This document shows positions 1 to 7,496 of a DNA stretch of 13,695 bases, in pieces (the first letter of the stretch is position 1; every line of letters starts with the position of its first letter). The stretch covers positions 1 to 13,695 of the forward strand of contig QNYL01000065.1 of NCBI GenBank assembly GCA_003973375.1, given 5' to 3'. Under the pieces are notes generated by a model, which was given only the letters and a program-made list of their open reading frames with translations, searched no databases and had not been told where the DNA came from. The stretch is from Flavobacteriia bacterium (GTDB lineage Bacteria; Bacteroidota; Bacteroidia; Flavobacteriales; Flavobacteriaceae). The position numbers and the translations under genes were made by a program.

Positions 1-6
1 TTTATA

Positions 7-1803
7 CTATTTTGAAATTTTAAATGTCCATGCGTCATGTGATGGCAATTCGGCATATTTTATTCTACTTGTATCTATATATAATTTATAATCCTTGTAT
101 TCCCAAGGCAATTCCCTGTCCAGTCCGAGCATTTTAACTTTTGCATCCTTTCCCGGATCTTTTATATTTAGTATAAGTGTATCTTCAGGCCATTCAAAAC
201 TTATGGCGTATAGATTTCCATTATTTCGTGTGTAGCATAAATACGTTTGCATAGAGCTGTATTTACCGGAAATTCCTGCTTTGGTTTTATTTTTATCCTG
301 AAAAAAAGCGGATGCAGGAACAATTTGTTTTTTTATATTTTTTGACCTCCAGAACAAAGTTACTTCTGCATTTAGCTTTCTTTCTTTGTATTGGATGAGA
401 ATAGGGTAAATTTCTCCTTTTTTCAGTTTTATGCTTCCCTTGTTAAAAACTCCTGTATTGGCTCCCATCACTTCCGATTGAGTCCCTTCTTCGGCTTTCT
501 TTTGATTGATCAGCAATTTCTTATTGATATAAACAACAACTTCATCGTCGGCTTTGGTTTCAAAAGTATACAAACCGGATTCTGGAGCCGAGATAAAGCC
601 TTTCCATTCTATTGAAAAATCATCTTCTTTAATTCCTTTCATGGGTGCATTCCGAACCCAGTTGAAATTTATATTCTTATCTATTCTATGGATAAAAACT
701 TCCTTTTCTTCTTCATGTATTTGATATGGTGCAGATCCGTATATGGCCTCTCCATTTATTTTTAACCAGTTACCCAATTGTACTAATCTTTCCTGTTGTA
801 TCAGTGGGATTTGCCCATCTGCACCCGGACCTACATTTAAGATCATTCCACCTCCGTTGGCAACAGCTTGAACAAACCTGTGGATCAATTCAGATGAAGT
901 GCCATATGCTTCCAGATCTTCATTTCGGTTTAAACCAAACGATCTTCCAATACCTCTTACTTCTACCCAGGGTCTGTTAGTAACTTTTATTCCGGCACTG
1001 TATTCGGGGGTTAAAAACCCAACGTCAATACCGCTTCCCCAACGGTTATTAACAATGGCATCTTTACCAACAAGATCGTAATACCAATTGATCAATTCGG
1101 CCGAATGCCATTGTTCTGCTGTATTCCACCATTCACCATCGGTAAAAACCAAAGAAGGTTTATACGTGCTGATCAATTCTTTAAATTGAGGAATCATATA
1201 GGTATTCACATAAGCGCCGATACTATCGTGAGGGTCTGTATACCAGTAGTGTAAAGGATGATTCCATTCAGGCAATGAATAGTAGAGTCCCATTTTAAGA
1301 TCGGCTTTTCTTACTGCCTTAGTAAGTTCACCAACTATATCTCGTTTTGGACCAATATCTACACTATTCCAGTTTCTGCTGTATTTACTTGGCCATAAAG
1401 CGTAGCCATCATGATGTTTTGATACCAGTAGTACATATTTTGCTCCGGCTTTTTTAAATAAAGAGGCCCATTCATCCGGGTCGAATAATTCAGCTTTAAA
1501 TAATCCTGCAAAATCATTATAAGTAAAATTTTGTCCATAATTATTCTTCATAAAATTTACCCGAAGAGAATCCTTTAACTGTAACCCCCTTAGATACCAT
1601 TCAGAATACGATTCTTTTCCTCCATATGCAGGAACCGAATACAAACCCCAGTGAATGAATATACCGAGTTTTGCATCCTTAAACCATTGTGGATAACCGT
1701 GTTCTTGAATTCTTTTGATAAGATTTTTGTTACTGTTTTCTTGAGCAATAACATGGTGCATTGTTAATATACCGATAAAAAATATAAGGATAGATTTTCT
1801 CAT
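7..1803 (-). CDS. Secreted GH29 alpha-L-fucosidase with PA14-like insert
   Basis: Retaining exo-fucosidase that releases terminal L-fucose from glycans, probably in the periplasm or outside the cell. Residues 1-20 form a signal peptide (basic MRK, hydrophobic stretch, likely cut A20|Q21). The catalytic barrel spans about 35-360: it opens with WFKDAKLGIFIHWGLYS (40-56), has the HHDGYALW motif (130-137), and D222 in LVFTDGEW is the expected nucleophile. ILNVGPGADGQ (321-331) is the usual end-of-barrel motif. The acid/base residue cannot be assigned safely (E268 and E281 are candidates). Residues about 370-505 read as a PA14-type beta domain (GFISAPESGLYTFETKADD, about 402-420), followed by the usual GH29 C-terminal beta domain (YLCYTRNNGNLYAISFEW). 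At 598 aa it is longer than a plain GH29 enzyme because of the insert. ATG start at 1803; the stop is inside the window. It stands alone here, with a 435-base spacer upstream. Family is secure; natural substrate linkage is unknown. Confidence 0.93.
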   Translation of the reverse strand: MRKSILIFFIGILTMHHVIAQENSNKNLIKRIQEHGYPQWFKDAKLGIFIHWGLYSVPAYGGKESYSEWYLRGLQLKDSLRVNFMKNNYGQNFTYNDFAGLFKAELFDPDEWASLFKKAGAKYVLLVSKHHDGYALWPSKYSRNWNSVDIGPKRDIVGELTKAVRKADLKMGLYYSLPEWNHPLHYWYTDPHDSIGAYVNTYMIPQFKELISTYKPSLVFTDGEWWNTAEQWHSAELINWYYDLVGKDAIVNNRWGSGIDVGFLTPEYSAGIKVTNRPWVEVRGIGRSFGLNRNEDLEAYGTSSELIHRFVQAVANGGGMILNVGPGADGQIPLIQQERLVQLGNWLKINGEAIYGSAPYQIHEEEKEVFIHRIDKNINFNWVRNAPMKGIKEDDFSIEWKGFISAPESGLYTFETKADDEVVVYINKKLLINQKKAEEGTQSEVMGANTGVFNKGSIKLKKGEIYPILIQYKERKLNAEVTLFWRSKNIKKQIVPASAFFQDKNKTKAGISGKYSSMQTYLCYTRNNGNLYAISFEWPEDTLILNIKDPGKDAKVKMLGLDRELPWEYKDYKLYIDTSRIKYAELPSHDAWTFKISK

Positions 1804-1867
1804 TTAATTTCCGGGTTTAGTAAAAAGATAATCATCTGTGTAAATTTAGTAATAATAGAATATAAAA

Positions 1868-1892
1868 GTGCAGGTAAATAAAAAACCTGTAC
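1868..1892. repeat. Hairpin in the fucosidase leader region
   Basis: Arms GTGCAGGT (1868-1875) and ACCTGTAC (1885-1892) give 8 pairs, one of them G-T, around a 9-base A-rich loop. On the plus strand the stem is followed by C and seven T (1894-1900), which looks like an intrinsic terminator, but no plus-strand gene runs into it. A smaller hairpin, AGGTT-TTT-AACCT, follows at 1926-1938. The role is unknown; a 5' mRNA structure for the fucosidase is possible. Confidence 0.3.
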
Positions 1893-1904
1893 CTTTTTTT
1901 CTTT

Positions 1905-1912
1905 CAAAGATA
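1905..1912 (-). promoter_or_regulatory. Candidate -7 box (TATCTTTG) for the fucosidase gene
   Basis: Read on the minus strand this is TATCTTTG, an exact match to the Bacteroidota TAnnTTTG -7 box, about 100 bases upstream of the fucosidase ATG. No convincing TTG/TTTG -33 element lies at the expected spacing, which lowers confidence. If used, the mRNA would start near 1898 and carry the hairpin at 1868-1892 almost at its 5' end. Confidence 0.35.
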
Positions 1913-2068
1913 TGAATTGTTTTACAGGTTTTTAACCTAAAGAATAATATAAATCACTTTAAGATCCGGAATCATTGTTGTCCGATAAAACCATTAAACA
2001 CGTCTTAAAATCTAAGCAATTAAAGGGTAATTGGACTTTAAAAAAAACTTTAGCTTACTTTTTTAATC

Positions 2069-2155
2069 GGATGAATTGCTCATCAAAGATTTCTTTGCCT
2101 CCTGTCCTAAAGGAAGTAGATCATTGATGAGCAATTCATCCTTTAGGATAAGAGG
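2069..2155. repeat. Perfect 17-bp inverted repeat with loop-to-3' complementarity
   Basis: GGATGAATTGCTCATCA (2069-2085) is the exact reverse complement of TGATGAGCAATTCATCC (2125-2141); A2086/T2124 adds an 18th pair, with a 38-base loop. Within that loop, 2098-2113 is complementary to 2140-2155, with 14 Watson-Crick pairs, one G-T and one C-A mismatch. The second helix lies partly outside the first, so as RNA the two could form a pseudoknot or switch, competing only at 2140-2141. Neither strand shows a T-run directly after the stem, so it is not a standard intrinsic terminator. It could be a regulatory RNA, a REP/MITE-like repeat, or a non-canonical 3' end structure. Confidence 0.6.
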
Positions 2156-2238
2156 CGAAAACTGGTTATTAGTGATTTACATATTAAAGTTTATTGGTCA
2201 ACAGTAATCAGGAATAATAAATGGATTGTTTTTCAAGG

Positions 2239-2823
2239 CTATGATTTCTTTCTTCGGGGATCTTTTAAAGCCCACCAGATCCCTCTGACATCATTTACCC
2301 ATTGATCGTACATGTAAACCATGATGATCTCTTCGATGATTTCTATCAGTCCCATGGCAATGGTGAGATAGAAAAGCCATTCAACAGGTTTGATTAGAAA
2401 TAAAGTGATGATAAATATTCCCTGAAGAACTGCAGTTAATTTTGCCAAATAGGTATGAAACGAAGAGGCTTTTCCGTATTTTCTGTATGCCATAAAGGTT
2501 TGAATAAAATAGGGGATAAGAGCAATAATAATTATTTTATAATGACCAACAACAAAATCCCATTCAAAAACCAGCATACCTATAATAGCGGCAAAAAAAG
2601 TTAACTGGTCGCCAAAAGAATCTAAAAAGGAACCTCTTGATGTGGTAATTTTTAAAGTCCTTGCCAAAAAACCATCAATAGCATCCGTAGAAAAACTGAT
2701 TACCAGAAACCAGGAAAATAAAGTTCTCTGATCCAGAATAATTAAAAGGATCAAAAAGGGAGCCGCCATTATTCTGTAAAAAGAAAACCAGTCAGCAATA
2801 TTAAATTCCTTAAAATTGAACAT
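2239..2823 (-). CDS. CDP-alcohol phosphatidyltransferase family membrane protein
   Basis: Integral membrane enzyme of the family that moves a phosphoalcohol from a CDP-linked donor to an acceptor alcohol in phospholipid synthesis. The full signature D-x2-D-G-x2-A-R-x8-G-x3-D-x3-D is present: D47, D50, G51, A54, R55, G64, D68, D72, with exactly eight residues between R55 and G64. The four Asp bind the metals and the CDP moiety. The protein is 194 aa with several hydrophobic segments, close to the usual family length. The sequence does not identify the acceptor, so I do not call it pgsA or pssA. ATG start at 2823. It is the last gene of a same-strand unit, 24 bases after carbonic anhydrase, so it is probably cotranscribed with a bicarbonate-type module. 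That pairing has no obvious metabolic reason. Confidence 0.88.
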   Translation of the reverse strand: MFNFKEFNIADWFSFYRIMAAPFLILLIILDQRTLFSWFLVISFSTDAIDGFLARTLKITTSRGSFLDSFGDQLTFFAAIIGMLVFEWDFVVGHYKIIIIALIPYFIQTFMAYRKYGKASSFHTYLAKLTAVLQGIFIITLFLIKPVEWLFYLTIAMGLIEIIEEIIMVYMYDQWVNDVRGIWWALKDPRRKKS

Positions 2824-2847
2824 AATCTGAGATCAAGGTCTTAATGT

Positions 2848-3486
2848 TTAATTTTTCAACTGAAAAACCTTATGTAATTCGTTGTTATTTTTAAAATTGA
2901 CGTTCAGATCGATTATTTTACCGTCATTTAAGCTGTAAACCCAGCCATGAATACTTAATTTCTGATCGTTTCTCCAGGCATTTTGAACAATACTGGTCTT
3001 GGCCAGATCAAAAACCTGCTCCACAACATTGAGTTCTACAAAACGATCAAATTTTTGATCTTTTTCATTAATATGATCGAGTTCGTCCTGATGGAACCGG
3101 TATACATCCTTGATATGTCTTATCCAGTTATCAATCACTCCATAGGATTTGTTTTCCATAGCTGCCTGAACTCCACCGCATCCGTAGTGGCCACAAACTA
3201 CCACATGCCTAACTTTGAGTACGTTTACTGCATAGTCGAGAACAGAAAGCATGTTCATATCGGTATGTATCACAAGATTGGCAATATTTCTATGAACAAA
3301 AACTTCACCGGGTTCGGTGCCGATGATCTCGTTGGCAGGAACCCTTGAATCTGCACAACCTATCCATAATAATTGCGGACTCTGACCTTGGGACATTCTT
3401 TTAAAGAAATCCGGATCGTCGGCCAGACGTTTTTCTATCCATTTTTCATTTTTTTCAAAAAGCGACTTATAAAATGAGGTTTTCAT
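2848..3486 (-). CDS. Beta-class carbonic anhydrase
   Basis: Cytoplasmic zinc enzyme that interconverts CO2 and bicarbonate. The zinc ligands and catalytic dyad of the beta class are all visible: C44, D46 and R48 in the CADSRVP motif, and H100 and C103 in CGHYGCGG. The length of 212 aa matches the common bacterial form, and no signal peptide is seen. ATG start at 3486. It lies 18 bases after the SulP transporter gene and 24 bases before the phosphatidyltransferase gene on the same strand, indicating one operon. Beside a SulP carrier it probably equilibrates imported bicarbonate with CO2, or retains CO2 as bicarbonate. This role comes from context; the enzymatic call comes from the motifs. Confidence 0.95.
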   Translation of the reverse strand: MKTSFYKSLFEKNEKWIEKRLADDPDFFKRMSQGQSPQLLWIGCADSRVPANEIIGTEPGEVFVHRNIANLVIHTDMNMLSVLDYAVNVLKVRHVVVCGHYGCGGVQAAMENKSYGVIDNWIRHIKDVYRFHQDELDHINEKDQKFDRFVELNVVEQVFDLAKTSIVQNAWRNDQKLSIHGWVYSLNDGKIIDLNVNFKNNNELHKVFQLKN

Positions 3487-3504
3487 TACTGATGATTTTC
3501 GGGT

Positions 3505-5331
3505 TTAAATTTTTGCATTCTTTTTCATCCATTGAAAACAATCGGAAAAATTTTCGAAAAGATGTTCTTCAGGAACCAGATCAGGGATGATATCTATAGA
3601 ACTCATCAAATACCGGGGCTGATTCTGGAGTCCGATGATAAGTTGACGAATATCTCTTTTTTCAAGGTCTAATAAAGTATCTTCCAGAGCATACAATCCG
3701 GTCTGGTCGATATACGGAACCTTATCCATTCTGAAAATTACACAGCTGGCAGCGTCAGGAACCTGCTTAGCAAGTTTTGAGAATTCGCTGGTTGAGCCAA
3801 AGAAAAGCGGGCCTTCCAGATGCTTGATAAAGATTTTTTCTCTCATCTTTTCTGTGATACTGCTCTCATCCTCCCAGTCTTTTTCATCCAGAGGTTTAAC
3901 TCCTGATTTTTCTGCAGAAACATTACCCATGTTCTTCATAAATACCAAAGAAGCAATAATCAGGCCAATACCAACGGCATAGACCAGATTCCAGAAAGTA
4001 GAAAGTAACAGCACGATGATCATGATGATCACTTCTGATCTTGGCATATTGGGTATGGCTTTTAAACCTTTGTAATCCATAACGCCGATACCAACGGTTA
4101 GTAAGATACCCGCCAGAACAGCCGCAGGAATCCGTGAAGCCACAGGGCCTAAGGCGAGTAAAATAATAAGCAGTAATATAGCAGCAGCCATTCCGGATAA
4201 TCTTGTTCTTCCACCTGCATTGATGTTTACAACCGTTCTGATGGTGGCTCCTGCTCCGGGAAGTCCGCCAAAGATAGCTGCAATACCGTTTCCTATACCT
4301 TGTCCTACAAGCTCCTGGTTGGGGTTGTGGTTGGTTTTAGTCATATTGTCGGCTACAACCGAGGTAAGCAGAGAATCTATCGCTCCTAAAAAAGCCAATG
4401 TAATGGCAGTAAAGATGTAAGGAGAGATCATGGCCGCATCAAATTGGGTAAAAATTTCAAAATGTGGTATGGGGATCCCATTCGGGATCTCTTCAATGGG
4501 CATATAATCAAGATCCATAAAAATGGCAACTCCCGATACCAGTAAAAGCGCCACCAGCGTGCTGGGAATCACAGTTGTAATTCTTTTAAAACCGTAAATT
4601 ATCAGAATGGTGGCCAAAGCGAGAAGTACTTCGAGATAATTGATATTATTAAAGGCATTTCCAAAATTTTTCACAGCTCCGATCACACCTGAAGTACTGG
4701 CAATTGCCATTGATCTCGCTTCTTTTTCAACGTCGTCAGTAGTAATGTGCTCAGCTTTTTTGATGGTTTCTTTAAAATTATCCAGTATCAGAATGCCTTC
4801 ATCAGTTTCATCTTTTAAAATCTTTTGAAGTAGTATTTCTTCCGCTTTAGGTTTCATACTTTCAATAAGAGACTGGTCATTTTCAGGATAATACCCCAGG
4901 ATAGGCAATACCTGAGTGATGATGATGATCAGACCGATGGCAGTCATAAATCCTGAAATAACAGGATAGGGGATATATTTGATATATTTTCCAATTCCGG
5001 TTACTCCAAGCAGGATCTGAAAAAGACCTGCCATTAAGAAAACACTTAAAATAAAAGGCAATGCTTTAGAAATATCCCCTTCATTCATTTGAATGATCCC
5101 GGCTATCATTACCATGCTCACCGCAGTTAAAGGGGCGGTAGGACCTGAGATCTGAGTGGGCGTTCCTCCGAACAGAGCAGCAAAAAAGCCTAAAAAGATA
5201 GCACCGTATAAACCTGCACTCGGACCTAAACCTGAAGAAACCCCGAAAGCAAGGGCCAGTGGGAGGGCTACGATTCCTGCTGTAAGTCCTCCAAAGAGAT
5301 CTCCTTTTATATTTGAAAAGATATTTTTCAC
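3505..5331 (-). CDS. SulP-family anion transporter with STAS domain
   Basis: Inner-membrane anion carrier of the SulP (SLC26-like) family. The N-terminal transport domain begins GDLFGGLTAGIVALPLALAFG (10-30) with the GPTAPLTA motif at 63-70. The second half carries GGLPGAGATIRTVVNINAGG (355-374). A C-terminal STAS domain occupies about 495-605, with the signature VPYIDQTGLYALED (538-551). Total 608 aa. Between hydrophobic segments, residues about 149-232 form an unusually long, charged, largely hydrophilic stretch. The start is GTG (5329-5331), chosen because the protein begins in the expected family place and no in-frame ATG lies just upstream. Substrate cannot be read from sequence. Sulfate is possible, but carbonic anhydrase 18 bases downstream favours bicarbonate. 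It is the first gene of the three-gene minus-strand unit; I did not find a strong promoter match in front of it. Confidence 0.93.
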   Translation of the reverse strand: MKNIFSNIKGDLFGGLTAGIVALPLALAFGVSSGLGPSAGLYGAIFLGFFAALFGGTPTQISGPTAPLTAVSMVMIAGIIQMNEGDISKALPFILSVFLMAGLFQILLGVTGIGKYIKYIPYPVISGFMTAIGLIIIITQVLPILGYYPENDQSLIESMKPKAEEILLQKILKDETDEGILILDNFKETIKKAEHITTDDVEKEARSMAIASTSGVIGAVKNFGNAFNNINYLEVLLALATILIIYGFKRITTVIPSTLVALLLVSGVAIFMDLDYMPIEEIPNGIPIPHFEIFTQFDAAMISPYIFTAITLAFLGAIDSLLTSVVADNMTKTNHNPNQELVGQGIGNGIAAIFGGLPGAGATIRTVVNINAGGRTRLSGMAAAILLLIILLALGPVASRIPAAVLAGILLTVGIGVMDYKGLKAIPNMPRSEVIIMIIVLLLSTFWNLVYAVGIGLIIASLVFMKNMGNVSAEKSGVKPLDEKDWEDESSITEKMREKIFIKHLEGPLFFGSTSEFSKLAKQVPDAASCVIFRMDKVPYIDQTGLYALEDTLLDLEKRDIRQLIIGLQNQPRYLMSSIDIIPDLVPEEHLFENFSDCFQWMKKNAKI

Positions 5332-5415
5332 AAAAAGATAATTAATTATATTTATTTCATATATAAAACTATCTGCTGAGTCGGCGGTAATGATCTATTG
5401 GTTTTGCATGATTTC

Positions 5416-5448
5416 GGGCCTGGCAGGTTCCTAAAACCTGTCAGGTCT
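5416..5448. repeat. Imperfect 14-bp hairpin of CAGGTT/AACCTG type
   Basis: Left arm 5416-5429 and right arm 5435-5448 pair around the five-base loop CCTAA. The core is CCTGGCAGGTT against AACCTGTCAGG with one G-T pair, extended outwards by G-T, G-C and G-T. Pairing is better in plus-strand RNA because the wobbles become A-C mismatches on the minus strand. No T-run follows. It resembles dispersed ACCTGNCAGG palindromes that I recall from flavobacterial intergenic regions; this resemblance is from memory. Confidence 0.45.
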
Positions 5449-5450
5449 CT

Positions 5451-5483
5451 CAAAAATAACAAAGTTTTTTTCGCTCCGTTATT
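5451..5483 (-). terminator. Probable intrinsic terminator of trpB
   Basis: On the minus strand AATAACGGAG (5483-5474) pairs with CTTTGTTATT (5464-5455): ten pairs, two of them G-T, around a nine-base loop CGAAAAAAA. The right arm runs into TTT, giving five consecutive T. It begins 40 bases after the trpB stop in the right orientation. The stem is AT-rich, so strength is uncertain. Confidence 0.45.
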
Positions 5484-5522
5484 GCCTCTGGGGCAAAGCC
5501 TCCTTGTTTGAAAGTGTGATCT

Positions 5523-6725
5523 TTATTCAGGTATTCCAAAAGTATCCACAACGAAGTCGAGATCTTTATCACCTCTTCCGCTTAAATTGACAAGTATAGA
5601 CTGCCTTGGGTATTTTTTAGCCAGTTTTAAGGCATAAGCTACAGCATGGGCACTTTCCAATGCAGGGATGATTCCTTCCATACGGCTCAGTTCAAAAAAT
5701 GCATCTATAGCTTCCTGGTCGCTGATACTGTCGTAAATTACTTTATTCATATCCTTGAGCATACTGTGTTCCGGTCCAACGCCCGGATAATCCAGTCCGC
5801 TGGCTACAGAATATACAGGTGCAGGATCTCCATTCTCATCCTGAAGCGTATAGCATTTGAATCCGTGAATAATTCCGGGTTTCCCCTTGGTCATTGTCGC
5901 GGCGTGTTCTCCTGTTTTAAAAGATTTTCCTGCAGGTTCTATTCCGTAAAGGCTGCATTCCTCATCTTCCAGGAAGGCAGAAAAGATTCCCATGGCATTA
6001 CTTCCTCCGCCTACACAGGCTACCACATTGTCCGGTAGTTCTCCGTTCATTTCGAAGAACTGGTCTCTGGCTTCGATTCCTACAACCCGCTGGAAGTCGC
6101 GAACCATCATAGGAAAGGGGTGCGGACCAACAACAGAGCCTATGCAGTAAAGTGTGCTTACAGGATCTTCAAGGTAGGCGTCAAAGGCACTGTCAACCGC
6201 TTCTTTCAGTGTTTTTAATCCGTGAGTAACAGGAATTACCTTTGTACCTAATATTTTCATTCTCAAAACATTGGGATATTCCTTTTCAATATCTACTTCA
6301 CCCATATGAATTTCGCATTCCAGTCCGAAATAAGCAGCGGCAGTTGCCAGTGCAACTCCGTGTTGTCCGGCACCGGTTTCAGCGATCAGTTTCTTTTTGC
6401 CCATATATTTGGCGAGTAAAGCTTCCCCCATACAATGGTTTAATTTATGCGCCCCGGTATGGTTCAGATCTTCGCGTTTCAGATAAATTTGACCACCATA
6501 CTTTTCTGATAGACGATTGCAATGAAATACAGGTGTGGGACGGCCCTGATAATGTTTTCTGATGTCACGCAGTTCGGAAATAAACCGGTGTGATTTACTG
6601 ATTGAAAAATAGGCATCATTGATTTTTTTCATTTCGGCTTCAAGATGCGGAGGAATAAAGGCTCCTCCATATTCATTAAAGAATCCTTTCTCATTGGGGT
6701 ACTTTTTAAAATAATTTTCTGACAT
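5523..6725 (-). CDS. trpB: Tryptophan synthase beta chain (TrpB family), stand-alone
   Basis: PLP enzyme joining indole and L-serine to make tryptophan, normally in an alpha2beta2 complex with TrpA. The PLP lysine is K94 in [16 protein letters not shown]116 in AETGAGQHG is the catalytic glutamate of the family. GGGSNAMG (239-246) binds the PLP phosphate, and the C-terminal LSGRGDKD (381-388) is also typical. At 400 aa it is full length. No trpA or other trp gene adjoins it: downstream is the SulP unit and upstream, divergently, udk. It may therefore be a second TrpB copy used for indole salvage, or a TrpB whose partner lies elsewhere in the genome. ATG start at 6725. A likely terminator follows at 5451-5483. 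Family call is secure; pairing with TrpA cannot be judged from this window. Confidence 0.93.
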   Translation of the reverse strand: MSENYFKKYPNEKGFFNEYGGAFIPPHLEAEMKKINDAYFSISKSHRFISELRDIRKHYQGRPTPVFHCNRLSEKYGGQIYLKREDLNHTGAHKLNHCMGEALLAKYMGKKKLIAETGAGQHGVALATAAAYFGLECEIHMGEVDIEKEYPNVLRMKILGTKVIPVTHGLKTLKEAVDSAFDAYLEDPVSTLYCIGSVVGPHPFPMMVRDFQRVVGIEARDQFFEMNGELPDNVVACVGGGSNAMGIFSAFLEDEECSLYGIEPAGKSFKTGEHAATMTKGKPGIIHGFKCYTLQDENGDPAPVYSVASGLDYPGVGPEHSMLKDMNKVIYDSISDQEAIDAFFELSRMEGIIPALESAHAVAYALKLAKKYPRQSILVNLSGRGDKDLDFVVDTFGIPE

Positions 6726-6808
6726 TTTGTTATGATATTATGTTAAAAGAAATTTACTGAACAAATGGATAAATAATTAAATTTATCTTTGTGAAAATAA
6801 TCAAAATC

Positions 6809-6842
6809 TTTGTATCTGCAAATCGTTTTTTTTATAGATTTG
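6809..6842 (+). promoter_or_regulatory. Candidate Bacteroidota-type promoter for the udk operon
   Basis: TTTG (6809-6812), a 22-base spacer and TAGATTTG (6835-6842) match the -33/-7 arrangement of Bacteroidota promoters, whose -7 box is TAnnTTTG. The -7 box ends 40 bases before the udk ATG. A second -7-like box, TATCTTTG, lies at 6784-6791 but lacks a TTG at the right distance upstream. The 157-base spacer must also drive trpB on the other strand; no clear box was found for that direction. Confidence 0.5.
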
Positions 6843-6882
6843 AAATTGGTACATTATTGAACTAAATAATTAAATTTTTTTT

Positions 6883-7494
6883 ATGCTGGTAATTGGAATA
6901 GCCGGAGGTACCGGAAGCGGTAAAACAACTGTAGTAAATAAAATCATCAATGATCTGCCCGGAGATGAGGTCACTGTACTTTCTCAGGATTCTTACTATA
7001 AAAAGAACGAGGGGATGTCTTATGAGGAGCGATGTAAGATCAATTTTGACCATCCCAGAGCCATTGATTTTGATCTGCTGATAGAGCATCTGAAAGAATT
7101 AAAAAAGGGAAATGTAATCGAACAGCCTGTTTATTCTTTTGCGAGTCATAATCGTGTAGAAGACACTATTATAACCCACCCTAAAAAAGTCATTATTATT
7201 GAAGGGATCCTTATTTTTACCAACAAAGCTTTAAGAGATCTTATGGATATTAAATTGTATATTTATGCTGATTCGGATGAGCGTCTTATCAGGAGATTAC
7301 GCAGAGATATATCAGAGCGGGGAAGAGATATTGATGAGGTATTGCAAAGGTATCAGAATACGTTAAAACCTATGCATGAGCAATTTATAGAGCCCTCGAA
7401 GAATTATGCGGATATTATTATTCCTCACGACAAATACAATACAGTGGCAATTGATGTAGTGCGTACCGTAATTAATGAGAGATTGAAAAGTTAA
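6883..7494 (+). CDS. udk: Uridine kinase
   Basis: Cytoplasmic P-loop kinase of pyrimidine salvage, phosphorylating uridine and cytidine to UMP and CMP. The Walker A motif GGTGSGKT is at residues 8-15, directly after the first beta strand. QDSYY (35-39) is the conserved nucleoside-site segment, followed by NFDHP and, later, the VIIIEGILIF strand and the arginine-rich lid RRLRRDISERGRD. At 203 aa it is close to the usual length. The ATG at 6883 places the P-loop at the expected distance. There is no Shine-Dalgarno sequence, only a T-rich leader. It is the first gene of a plus-strand unit: the next gene starts 2 bases after its stop. The udk/DivIC/mutA/mutB order is one I recall from Flavobacteriia. 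Confidence 0.96.
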   Translation: MLVIGIAGGTGSGKTTVVNKIINDLPGDEVTVLSQDSYYKKNEGMSYEERCKINFDHPRAIDFDLLIEHLKELKKGNVIEQPVYSFASHNRVEDTIITHPKKVIIIEGILIFTNKALRDLMDIKLYIYADSDERLIRRLRRDISERGRDIDEVLQRYQNTLKPMHEQFIEPSKNYADIIIPHDKYNTVAIDVVRTVINERLKS

Positions 7495-7496
7495 AC

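Larger units (their letters stand above)
1804..2238. other. Intergenic region, 435 bases, no confident gene
   Basis: Separates the 5' end of the fucosidase gene from the 3' end of the CDP-alcohol phosphatidyltransferase gene, both on the minus strand. From the left it holds the leader hairpin and candidate promoter described separately, an AT-rich stretch with nothing I recognise (about 1940-2068), the long inverted repeat (2069-2141, extended to 2155), and an AT-rich tail. I see no tRNA and no convincing terminator for the carbonic anhydrase operon. One short plus-strand frame (ATG 2127, stop 2205-2207, 26 codons) overlaps the inverted repeat and is discussed as a finding. Confidence 0.7.

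Noticed and set aside
1868..1900. Plus-strand hairpin followed by seven T as an intrinsic terminator
   Set aside because: No plus-strand gene or promoter leads into it. It is better described as a structure in the minus-strand fucosidase leader.
1968..2000. Stretch ATCATTGTTGTCCGATAAAACC as a possible insertion-sequence end
   Set aside because: A vague resemblance from memory only. There is no matching inverted repeat, no transposase remnant and no target duplication in the window.
2983..3348. Plus-strand frame of 121 codons over the carbonic anhydrase gene
   Set aside because: Antisense to a motif-complete carbonic anhydrase; no start context or family resemblance.
5451..5458. Minus-strand TATTTTTG as a promoter -7 box for the SulP unit
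   Set aside because: It lacks a correctly spaced TTG element and overlaps the T-run of the probable trpB terminator, about 120 bases from the GTG start.
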